This document shows positions 9,930-19,561 of a stretch of DNA of 64,000 nt, one piece after another. The stretch comes from Knufia peltigerae (lineage: Eukaryota; Ascomycota; Eurotiomycetes; Chaetothyriales; Trichomeriaceae). The notes beneath the pieces were generated by a model that saw only the letters and a program-made list of their open reading frames with translations, was not told where the DNA came from and ran no database searches. A program made the translations under genes and the position numbers. Within the stretch, counting starts at the first letter, position 1. Every line of letters begins with the position of its first letter. The stretch is taken from the NCBI GenBank assembly GCA_030247855.1, contig JAPDRN010000009.1, forward strand, positions 372,001 to 436,000, in the 5' to 3' direction.

Positions 9930-12805
9930 GTTTCGGTTGATATTCTTGCTCGCTAATCCCCCTGAGTATAAGCAAAAAGGAACACGACTGGGAAATCATT
10001 CCGGTACCGCTCCTGAAGTAGCCAAGAGTGGGAACATTCGGGAACCTGTGATCTTGCTTGAGAGAACATATGTCGCAGTAGTATGGTTGGTTTATGCTGA
10101 CATCCGATCGGGCAACAAGGTCCCCTTCGCCGATGGAAGTAATGATGTTGAAACCTCAGGAGACGTCTCCCACATATGTCGTACAAGTGACCAACATCCG
10201 AGACAAATATTTCAGGCCAGTGTCGAGAGGAGGTAAATCATAGGAATGTTGAGACCCAACCGACCCTTTATGCGCCACAGTGATTATGCCGGAGTGTCCG
10301 ATAGCGAAAATAGTAGCCACCAAATATGCCACGTGATACAGCAAAGGCAATGTATCATTTAGAAATGTTGCTTGATAGATGACCAAATGAACAGTATCGG
10401 AAGAGAGGGAAGAGAAGGTAGATAGTGATCAAGTACCTGGGGAAGATATGGTTGCGGCGGATCTTGCAAGCATGATAATGGCGGACGAAATAAGAGACTT
10501 GTTTAGCACGAGTATAACAATGCGGCACACCAGCAAAGCCCGTGGCTCTGTCTCGAGCTCTAACGGCTGCGGCGCTAATGACCCGCGCACCATTCGTATA
10601 TTCCACTGACAAAGCCTAATATCCCCCTGCAGCCAAGAATACCTGGTGACCGAAGGCATCTTTGCTTTGCCATTCGGTCTCATCGACTCTAGATGCATCT
10701 CCTGGTGTCAGTTGAGTCCCCATCAAGAGAGGCTCCATGGAGGCTGCTCCCGTACCCAGCGTGGGGATGTCACGCCAGGGCAGTGTCTGACTTCTGTCAT
10801 TCCATACTTAACACTACGGGGTCAAAGTCATGGCCAACCGGCTGCGGACACTGAGCCAGCTCGACGGATTCGGAGGCTTCGCCTGTCATTACTCGCTGAG
10901 AGCCTGCGTAAAAGTGGTCAAACGACACTTTTCCAGAAGTCATGTGTAACGGGCCATGTTCCAATCCGCGTGACATGTGCACGACAAGCGGCGTCATGGG
11001 CGGAAACTTGCCTGCAAGATGAGACCGACGCCAGGCTCCCAGAGCAGGGGTTGTGGTGTAACTGGTGAAAAGAACCGAACAGAGAAGCTGGTGGCGACGA
11101 AGTGGATCGGCAATGAGAAAGACGACGACTTCAGAATCAGCCACAATGACTGGTGCACTCGTACTCTTTTCGTAATGGCGAAGTTCCAGAGAACAGGGAT
11201 GAATGTCAAGAACGACAGACTGGCGTCGTTATTCGCAGGGTGAAAACCCTGCTGGGCGCAGGGGCACAAAACTTGAGAACCAGTCGGTGAAGTGGGAAGA
11301 GACTTTAGGATCGAGGACTTGCCCGTTTAGTGGAGCTGGCGTAAATCTTTCTAGGCGGCCCGCAAGCCCACGCCACGCCCGTCAAATGTTAACTTTGCCG
11401 ACTTTCCAGGCGTGGCGACCCCCAAAGCTGAGGTCTTACGGGCGCTGCTCAGCCTACAAATCCTCGCAGTGGGGACCCAAGCAAAGGCTCGAAAAGGCCC
11501 GAGCCATGACTCCGTAAGTGTCTGGAGGAGGGACCTACGGGACAACAGAGAGGGCTAGATTTTTGAGAGACTTTTGCTTCATTCAATCATCTTCCTACTC
11601 TGCCGTGATGACTTGAGGGCCACTAGGTCTTTCGAAATTGATCTCTCTCTGGCTAGCTGTGCCTCAAATTCCTCGCGATAACAACTTTCACATGGCTCGT
11701 GGCCGAGATGTGGGCTGACATGTCTGTCTCTAAATAGGGCTTTCCGGACAACCACAAATCAGCTTGCTCTTGTGGCTGTCTGTGTAGAATTTTGCCCTTC
11801 TGCTCAGCATCGAGGACGGCACACATGGAACAGATACATGTCAAGACATCTCTGCCCATCAAGTCCTCTCTCTATCTTCCCAGCATCTTCGATCAGCATG
11901 GAAGAATACCCCGACGTTCCCTTCGACTTCCTTCTATGGCATCGTCACGTCCCAGCATTTTTCACACTAGCGGCCAATGATATTCTATAGCTGGTGAAAT
12001 GCAGTCTGTCCGGCTGATCCTGAGACTAGGGAGTGTCTTATAAATCACGCTAACTTCGATAAGCGGGTCATCCTGATGGCGTGCGACTTTCGCCTCGTTT
12101 TCCCTGTATGGTTGGCTCAAAAATATCCGAGAAGGCGCATCAATGCCGCTGCACACGCAGGTTGTGAATCTGGTGGTGGGTGGTACAACGTGCTTCAGAT
12201 ATCACATGACAGGTTTTGAGTCCTGGTGTAGCAACGAGCAGTATTGCGAGCAGACTGCACAGTAGAGATTCAAATAAGACACCTTCTTCGAGTTCAACTG
12301 CTGCAGTTGCCCTTTTCCTTCTCCTGAGTCATTCAAATGCTAGTACTCAATGCGAACGACAAGCAGTTTGTGGTCCGTGTCGTTCCGACTTTATAACCGA
12401 GACAGAGAAGGCTGGAATAGTTTTAGGCGCCGAGATCAGAGTGCATAAAACTCTCCTGTGATGCCTTTCGTCTGGATACTGCAAAGTCACTAAGTGTGTG
12501 GCTATGTGCGCTGGTAACATCATCGACATCTCTCAGCGCAAACGGAAAGTACGGGCCTTGACTTTCGAACTATCGGATCTGTTGCCCTTGACCTGCTCAT
12601 ACAATAGTTGATGCTTCGGGGGAACAATATGGATCCACGTTCCACGTTTCACCTTCGAGGACTCCGGGAGTCACGAAGATCGTGTTAAATACCACAATCC
12701 ATTTACAACGGTCGAAATCTCGCTGAGGAAATTGCCGTGTCTGCATGAGCTGGTGCTTTGCGCCGTTTTGACGCTGGCAGGGTTAGGGACCTCATCCGAA
12801 CCCGG

Positions 12806-12816
12806 GTACTCCGTAC
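12806..12816. repeat. GTACTCCGTAC dispersed intergenic motif (representative copy)
   Basis: The 11-mer GTACTCCGTAC occurs here. Its reverse complement GTACGGAGTAC occurs at 13134-13144 and 771-781, and near-identical copies lie in many other intergenic gaps of the window. None was noticed in a confident exon. Function unknown; it could be a regulator site or a remnant of a short dispersed repeat. Confidence 0.6.
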
Positions 12817-13648
12817 CTAGCAGGTACATTAGCGCATGCAAGCTAAGGCATGCAATTGATGTTTGAGATCCTCGGAGCCCATCTGATTGGTTTTGATGAA
12901 AAGGGGAGACGGCGGGTATAGCGTCCAAAGATGGGATTAATTCCAGACGGATCGTTAATTGTCTCTGCGATTCTCAATCAAGTCGTGTATGCGAACGGAG
13001 TACGGAGAAGTATGGAGGATGGAGCACCAGAATAACTGCCAGGTAAACACAATGCTGTACAAGGCCCAAAGTCTATACCTCTTTCGGAATAGCCTACTTC
13101 CTCAGCCTCGCAACATCCCTGTTGAGCTGTAATGTACGGAGTACGACCAAGAAACCTGTATACTGGGCTGTCTGAACGGGCATTCCGTCAGCTCAGCCAT
13201 GATAATGAATGAATCAGGTCAAATCTGGATCGTGCCCGTCGCTTCCACGTCTACGCGGATAGATCCGTCAGGCTGCGACTCGCACCGCATTCTCACGACT
13301 TCCACTGCGAGCTCATGGCAAGCGAGCTGGAAGGGGCTTAGACGTTGAGGCGAGGCGAGGCTTGAGGAGAGATGGGTATTGTACTCGTACTGATCACAGC
13401 GCATCATTTTCGTTCACAGCCTTTGCATTCGTCACAGCAGTTTCCGACGGCCATGAAGTCAGGTCATGGTGTGCCCCAGCGTGTTTGGCCGCAAAGACCT
13501 GGCATGAGTAGGTCCTAGGTCCTCACACGTAGAGCCAGTGACTATTGAGGTCGAAATGCACGGTGAGACATGCAAGCCCGAGACTTGTGATCGCATCCTT
13601 CAAGAACTGTAGTGTCGAACCCAGAGAGATTCCCGTGACTTGGCCTAA

Positions 13649-13671
13649 GCACCTACAGGTATTGTAGGTGC
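13649..13671. repeat. Perfect 8-bp inverted repeat (hairpin)
   Basis: GCACCTAC (13649-13656) is followed by a 7-base spacer and its exact reverse complement GTAGGTGC (13664-13671). It sits about 290 bases upstream of the THO1-like ATG, so it could be a dimeric operator or a structure in a long 5' leader. Confidence 0.6.
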
Positions 13672-13963
13672 GGACCTGACTTGGTCGTATGTACTTTGGG
13701 GATGTAGCAGAAACGCTGCCGCAAGCAGCGATTATTTGCTAGGGGAAAATTCACACGTCACCCTGCGAACGCGCTCAATACACTCCCCATCAACAATTCA
13801 TGACAATACATTCGCGACAATAGCACCACATTGTATTCTATTATATTTGCCGCCATCGAATCACTCATCGCACACTTGTTCCGATCGTATTCCTACAGCC
13901 CGTCAACCACAATTACCCTGACTTGCCTACCTTCTAGGCGCGACAACTTCATTTCCATCCATC

Positions 13964-14882
13964 ATGGTTGACTACGCGAAAAAGACGGTTGCAGAGCTAC
14001 AAGAGATATTGAAGTCTCGAAGCTTGCCTCACACTGGAAAGAAAGCAGAGCTCGTCGCAAGGCTGAACGAGGCCGATCAAGCTGCAGCGGAAAATGGTGC
14101 GTTGAACAAATCCAAAAACCCACGGGATCTTTCGAAACCCTCGTCCTGCACCGGCCTCCCGTGTCACGACATGCGCATTCAAGACAATCGCTAACATATA
14201 GTCATTTACAGAAGCCGCGAAAGCTCCTCCGGCCGAATCTACCACTGCGCCGCCTGCGCAAATCCCAGAGCCTGCCGCACCATCAACCTCAGAAGCACCT
14301 GCACCAGCCGAACCCGCACCGACAGCCGCAGCAGAGCCTGCGACGGTGGAGCCGACTGCCGCGAACGATGATGGCAGTGCCCAGCCTGCCGCGGCGTCTT
14401 TTGCCCTGAACCTCCCCTCGTCAGAAGTGGACGCCGAAATGGCGAAGCGCAAAGCACGCGCCGAACGATTCGGGACCGGAGCTGCCGTCGCAAACGGGGA
14501 GACGGGTGCAGCGGACACAGAAGGAGCAGACGCGGAAGCATTGAGGGCCCTGGAGCGTGCTAAACGTTTCGGTACCGGACAGACCGCGATGGGAAAGCTG
14601 GACGAGGCACTGCCATCCGAGTTAAAGCGCGACTCAAGGAAACGGGTCCGGACGGAGGAGGATAGCACGATGGATGACCCTGGCTTGCGGAGAAGCTTTG
14701 GCGGCCGTGGTAGAGTCGGTGGTGGACGAGGAGGCCGATTCCGCGGAAGAGGGCGCGACAACTCACAAAGAAGACATGGTGACAGACCCGGTGGTGTGAG
14801 CAAGCCGGGCGGCGTTTTCTCGACGGAGGCAGATCGTTTGGCCGCCGAGGCCAGGAAGAAGAAGTTTGCGAGTGCGACGTGA
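13964..14882 (+). CDS. THO1: THO1/SARNP-like SAP-domain RNA-binding protein
   Basis: Two exons, join(13964..14096,14212..14882), encode 267 residues. Residues 3-40 (DYAKKTVAELQEILKSRSLPHTGKKAELVARL) form a SAP helix-turn-helix that binds nucleic acid. An Ala/Pro/Glu-rich linker follows. Two copies of an ERFGTG / AKRFGTG motif, each after an Ala/Arg-rich helix, are characteristic of the Tho1/CIP29 family. An RGG-rich stretch (GGRGRVGGGRGGRFRGRG) and ARKKKF near the end complete the family plan. Tho1 and human SARNP act with the THO/TREX machinery in mRNP assembly and export and suppress THO-mutant defects. The intron at 14097-14211 has a GTGCGT donor and TTTACAG acceptor and keeps the frame (AEN/EAAKAPP). 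The gene is convergent with the TLS1-like gene across a repeat island. Confidence 0.9.
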
Positions 14883-15361
14883 TTTTTGTTTTCTACGGTT
14901 TCATTGTTTCAGAAGGCAGGGCGGGAACTTTGGGAAGACTGAATCGGTGTGTCGCAAAAGCATGGATTGACGGGAAATGGCCATGGCGATTGTGTAAACT
15001 TAAGGGGTGACTGGTACCAAAACCATTGAGCAATATCATTCTTCTTCTACATGTTCGCTCCTTACCTACTCAAAGCCCCAGACTCTTGACCTCGTAGCCA
15101 AAGATCAAACGGTGAGCCGTGGACAGGGGCGGGATTTGGTAGTTCTGGAACGATGATTGGGAAGCCCGGAGACCAAGAGACCAGGTGAAGCACAGAGAAG
15201 AACGAAGGGGAACGATGTGGAAGAAGAATGCTTTGCGCATTGCAACCAAACTACAGGGGCCACCACATCTGTCTGTCCTCAACACCAAGAGCCTCGTAAG
15301 GCAAGACTAGCTAATGGCATGAACCAAGGCATCAAAGCCATCCAAGAATCCTCCATCCCAT

Positions 15362-15461
15362 CAACACCAACACCAACACCAACACCAACACCAACACCAA
15401 CACCACAACACCACAACACCACAACACCACAACACCACAACACCACAACACCAACACCAAG
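15362..15461. repeat. A/C-only compound microsatellite
   Basis: About seven copies of CAACAC (15362-15403) pass into about six copies of CACCACAA (15402-15452). The block 15362-15460 has no G and no T on the plus strand, an extreme strand asymmetry. An imperfect (ACAG)n tract follows at about 15520-15575. Confidence 0.9.
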
Positions 15462-15670
15462 TCCCAAGCATCACAACCATCAACCATCCCAAATCCCAGC
15501 CCCAAGACCACCCAGACTCCACAGACAGACAGACAAACAGACAGTCACACAGACACAGACACACCGACAGACAGACGGGCTCCCCAAAGACCAAGTCACA
15601 ATCCTCCACTCCATCGCAAGTCCAAACCATCCATGGGCAACAGCAACCTCACAGTCCAAACGCTAAGCCT

Positions 15671-16460
15671 GATCAACACATGATCATCCTGCTCCAACAC
15701 CAACACCACAACACATCGACAACACCTCAGCAAGTACAGCATGAAACGAATGGCCATGATCTCTTTCTTTCTGACTACCCTTCTTTTCGGGGCAAGTTTG
15801 GTCCATTTGGACTCTTTCTGACTCCCTTCTTTTCGGGGATGGCCTGCTGCAACTTGACATCTCAACAACATCAGATCAACACATGATCAACAACAACAAC
15901 ACCACAACACACCGACAACACCTCAAAGAGTACAGCATGAACGAGTGGCCATGGTTTTTTTTCTTTCTGACTGCCCTTCTTTTCGGGGCGGGTTGGTCCA
16001 TTGGACTCTTTCTTGACTCCTTTCTTTTTGAGGATGACCGGCTGCAACTCGAGAGATGTCGACATCACCACGACACACCAACCTGCAATCCACAACACCA
16101 TCTCAGATCAACACATGATCGACAACAACATCAACCAACGACATCTCAACACCAAGCGCAGCTCAATCAAGTACAGCATGAGTGGCCATGGGTTCAATCT
16201 TTCTGGCTGCCCTTCTTTTCGGGGCGGGTTTGGCCCATTGGACTCTTTCTGACTCCCTTCTTGTGGGGATGGCCTCCTGCAAGCTGCAAATGAGAGAGAG
16301 CACTAAGCTAAAGTGATATGACAAAGGAAAAAGTATGCTAAGCTAAGCGGCCATGAATGTTTCTTTCTTTCTGACTGCCCTTCTTTTTGGGGCGGGTTTG
16401 ATCCATTTGGATTCTTTCTGACTCCCTTCTTTTGGGGGATGGCCGATTCTGGTGTCTTTG
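15671..16460. repeat. Composite tandem repeat, unit of about 200 bp, four diverged copies
   Basis: The anchor GATCAACACATGATC occurs at 15671, 15874 and 16106. GTACAGCATG follows at 15734, 15930 and 16171. Each unit then has GGCCATG and two copies of a core TTTCTGACT(N)CCCTTCTTTT about 45 bases apart: 15766 and 15813; 15962 and 16008; 16200 and 16245; 16366 and 16413. A GGATGGCC-type end and a CTGCAA box close most units. Copy spacing is 166-238 bases and copies differ by substitutions and small indels. The anchor is itself palindromic (GATCA/TGATC). A further similarity links 16313-16346 to 16808-16834 (GACAAA-GAAAA-TATGCTAAG). No coding capacity is conserved. Confidence 0.85.
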
Positions 16461-17816
16461 CGACGGGAAAAAGAAAAAAAGAAAAGGGACTGTGAGGTTG
16501 CTGCTCCCTTCCAAACCCAATGCCACCCATCATCACCACACACCACACCAAAGACAAAAGAAATCCTCCCAACACACCACGAAGGTGTACCCAACACCCA
16601 ACATCACCCATGACCCAGAATCCTCCACACACCACGAAGGTGCACAAACATCAACACAGCCCAGGGTCATCACCACACACACACACCAGAGACAAAGGAA
16701 AACTAAGCTGAAAAAAATCAAAAGTGGTCAATGACTTCGAGGCCAAGGACCGATTCGCTTTTGTGATTCCGGTTGGCCTTCTTTTTGGGCTCTTGACTTT
16801 TTTTTTGATGTGACAAAAGAAAACTATGCTAAGACCTCTTCTCATCACCCGCCGATGATGGTGGAAGAGGGGTCATCCCAAGTCGCGACCCCATGGGCGC
16901 ACCCGTGGAGATGGACGCAGGATACAGGGAAAAGAAAAAAAGAGAAAGGAAAAGGAAAGGAACGAGGGAGAGGCGACATATTTGTAGGAGCCCAGAGTTG
17001 CGCCAAGCACTCATGGGAACATTGGGAAGGCGGTGGAGGGAGGTGAGGTTGTAAAAGGGTGAGGCAGGCAGTGAAAATGTTGATACCGTGTCCCAGGGCA
17101 GGCAGTGCAGTGCACGATCGAGGTGAGGCAGCCAAAAGCAGGGCGGCGAGAGACTCTTGTACCGCGCCGACGTGCCCTCCGCGGAAGGCGGTGGGAAGGG
17201 AGGGAGACGAGATGGCTGGAGCAAAATTGTCCGGCGGCGGTTGTGATCCTGTATTCACTCACTGCCCTTCTTTCTCACAGAAGCATCACAGACGCTCTGA
17301 ATTAGTTAGGAAGTCAAGCCAACTTGAACCACAGAACCCTTGATGGACTTTTCGATTCCAACTCACCTTACCTGATATTGCCTCTGCTCAGCTCCGTACT
17401 CCAAGTCCTTCGGTCAGAACTCAGTCGTCATCGTTGGTGAAGGAAGAGTTGGGTCAGGAAGAAAAGAGTTAGCACATAATCACATAATCACAGTGGATAA
17501 GAACAACGGCACCTGTGGGCGACTATAACACTTGATGAAAAGGGGCTAGGGTTGCCGATGGATCATGATCTTGTTTGATATTGAGGATCGAATATGCCTA
17601 GTTAGGTGGTGATGTTCCCAGCCTCGAGGCTCTGAGGTCATGTTGATTGATTGAGTGCTCACGAGGCGAGGATCGAACCCACTCAAACACTCAAATGTCC
17701 TATATTCAAAAGTGCAAATCCCAGCACTGCTGCTTCATGTCCCCTTTCCTTGGAAACCTATGACAGTGTACTCGGTCAAAGTTCCATCGCTGTGCACAAA
17801 GGCATTTTTAGGCTAA

Positions 17817-19047
17817 TCACTTCTTTCCAGGCGCACCTGACTGGTGCTGTTGCTGCTGTTGCTGCTGTTGCTGCTGTTGCTGCTGGTGCATCTTCGCCCT
17901 CGCACTTCTACTGCCTCCCAGCTTCGGACCTCTGGACTCTGTTGGAGCACCGGAAGTCGATTTTGATTGTGCCTTGGCCCTGGCCCTCTGTCTCCTCTCG
18001 GCCATTGCGTCCATGAAGTCCTGCCGGAACTGTTCTGCCATTCGTTCATCGGCGTCACTCTCGCCCGAGTGGTGGTCGTCGCCTCCGCTCTCCGCTCCTC
18101 CGGCCTGTCGTTCCCGCTCTCTCACCAACTCATTCGCGGCGTAAATGTCGAGTTTGTTCTCCCGCATCAACTGTTCCACGAGGGCATCACGGGCGAGGTC
18201 CTCGCTGTTCCGCCGCTTCCGGGGCCGAGGTCTGAACGGTTTGCCGTCACGGCCGAGTCGTGGCTTGCGCGGCTTTGGCGGCTTGATCTCGTCTTCGACG
18301 GGAGGCAGGCCCAGTTTGGCCCTTTCCAGTGCCGCTTGCGTACGTGCGAGATTCCCGTCGTGGACACAAGACCCAAGATCGACTTCTGCAAGTTGCCGGG
18401 CAGCAGGCCGACCGCTGAGAGATACCGTTTGCTGCGGAGTAGCAACTGGGTTCTTGTCAGACGTTGATACCGGCTTAGGCTTTGTGAAATCCTCGTGGGA
18501 TTGTGCTTGCGGTGTGTCGTTCATGGTTGGTGCTGCAGTAGCACCAGCAAGATTGCGTCGTTTAGCCATTTCCGAATCTATGTATGCAATCCTTATATGG
18601 TTAGCTAGCCAGCCGGGTCTGGGGAGGACCAAAGTTCTCGCAAAAAGGACCTTACATGTGATGATCATCGTTCACTACCTGGCCCGTACCGCTGGTAAAC
18701 CGGTCGGAGATATCTATGCGCTTTTCAGGAACCTGGCCGTCGCTTCGGACCATAGCTGCTGCCTCAATTTGTTTCAGGTCGTGATCTGAAGACGCATCTG
18801 CAGTCGAAAAGTGTACACCACCGGCGCGAGTTCGATAGTTCTTCCTTGCGCGTACCAAGTTTGACACATGGACTTCATCGGGTTCTGCTGAGACCTCCGT
18901 GGTGCTGTTTTCGACTGCGGCTGCTGGCCCTCCCAGCTGGTCGGTGGATGAAGCTTGATCGGCATCCCGCGCTGGAGACTCTTGATGATGACGAGGCCGG
19001 CTGATTTTTCTACGCTTTGTAGATCGGAAAACCGCGACTTCTTCCAT
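17817..19047 (-). CDS. TLS1: TLS1/Hep59 (C9orf78) family spliceosome-associated protein
   Basis: Two exons, complement(join(17817..18591,18656..19047)), encode 388 residues. The early MEEVAVFRSTKRRK and the block DRFTSGTGQVVNDDHHM joined across the intron to IAYIDSEMAKRRN are the hallmark of the Hep59 family. In fission yeast, Tls1 controls splicing of shelterin transcripts and thus telomere length and silencing; human C9orf78 binds the spliceosome. RTQAALERAKLGLPP, a basic Pro-rich segment (PKPRKPRLGRDGKPFRPRPRKRR) and a predicted helix with acidic DDHHSGESDADER follow. A run of 13 Gln flanked by His, near the C-terminus, is encoded by mixed CAG/CAA (about 17845-17887), a likely length-variable tract. 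The intron has a GTAAGG donor and ATAAG acceptor. A TCACGTGA palindrome lies 195 bases upstream of the start. Confidence 0.88.
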
Positions 19048-19241
19048 GTTGTTGTACAGATTCCGATCACTAAAAAATAGAGGAGGTCTGATTTCCCATC
19101 AAATATGGGAATGAACGAAGTCCGACAAGGGATTTGAAAGACCCAGATCGAATTGTGTACTTGCCAGTGTGGTCTGTTTGTCCAGATGTATCAAGCTGAG
19201 GATGAAACCCATTCATGAAGTTGAAGAACTAATAATGCAGA

Positions 19242-19249
19242 TCACGTGA
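19242..19249. promoter_or_regulatory. TCACGTGA palindrome (bHLH/Cbf1-type site) upstream of TLS1
   Basis: The full 8-bp palindrome TCACGTGA lies 195 bases upstream of the TLS1-like ATG. In fungi this sequence is the core site of Cbf1-class bHLH factors. Binding is inferred from sequence only. Confidence 0.4.
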
Positions 19250-19272
19250 GTGGCTTTGAACAATAAGCAAAT

Positions 19273-19330
19273 CGAGTTCAGGACTCGCTTCGGGACACGC
19301 TAGACCCGATCAGGCAGCGGACTCGGTCCC
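19273..19330. repeat. Left arm of a 58-bp inverted repeat flanking the sulfate permease
   Basis: This segment matches the reverse complement of 22951-23008 at 47 of 58 positions by hand alignment. Nine of the 11 differences are transitions. The shared core is TGATC/CGATC followed by AGGCAGCGGACTCG. The pair encloses the whole permease gene. Confidence 0.8.
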
Positions 19331-19561
19331 GACCGCGAGGCATCAATACTTTCGACCATACTCCATAGTGACGATGACAATAGAATAGCACCGGCTAGAA
19401 TCAAGTGCAATAACGTCCAGTCACACGCTGGCATGGCCACAGTGCGATAGTGCAGGGCTAACCAACAGATTTCTTTCGTTTGACGACAGTTAATCGATTC
19501 ATCTAATTCATAAGAATGTTTAATCTAGATGATTGAGAAGAGAATGGATGGTATTCCCCGA

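Larger units (their letters stand above)
9930..13963. other. 4-kb divergent intergenic region without a supportable gene
   Basis: It lies between the 5' end of the methyltransferase-like gene (-) and the 5' end of the THO1-like gene (+). Frames are short (140 codons at most), start mostly at non-ATG codons and resemble no family. Visible elements are GTACTCCGTAC at 12806-12816, overlapping ACGGAGTAC copies at 12995-13007, GTACGGAGTAC at 13134-13144, and a perfect 8-bp hairpin at 13649-13671. Confidence 0.5.
14883..17816. other. 2.9-kb convergent intergenic region with a repeat island
   Basis: It lies between the 3' ends of the THO1-like (+) and TLS1-like (-) genes. The core, about 15.36-16.85 kb, is low-complexity A/C-rich DNA with microsatellites and a composite tandem repeat, listed separately. 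The flanks show nothing recognisable. Frames here are products of the repeats (for example Val/Trp/Cys strings). Confidence 0.7.
19048..19561. other. Intergenic: TLS1 promoter and sulfate permease 3' region
   Basis: About 510 bases. It holds the TCACGTGA palindrome (19242-19249) and the left arm of the 58-bp inverted repeat (19273-19330). No gene seen. Confidence 0.7.

Noticed and set aside
13997..14803. 268-codon minus-strand frame opposite the THO1-like gene
   Set aside because: It crosses the THO1 intron and mirrors its Ala/Pro-rich codons; no independent support.
15279..15630. Val/Trp/Cys-rich frames in the microsatellite
   Set aside because: They are translations of the A/C repeat, not genes.
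15362..16460. Repeat island as a CRISPR array
   Set aside because: Units are degenerate, contiguous and unevenly spaced without unique spacers, and this is a eukaryotic nuclear genome.
17640..17700. tRNA-like T-loop (GGGTTCGATCC on the minus strand)
   Set aside because: No matching acceptor stem, D arm or anticodon arm could be built upstream.
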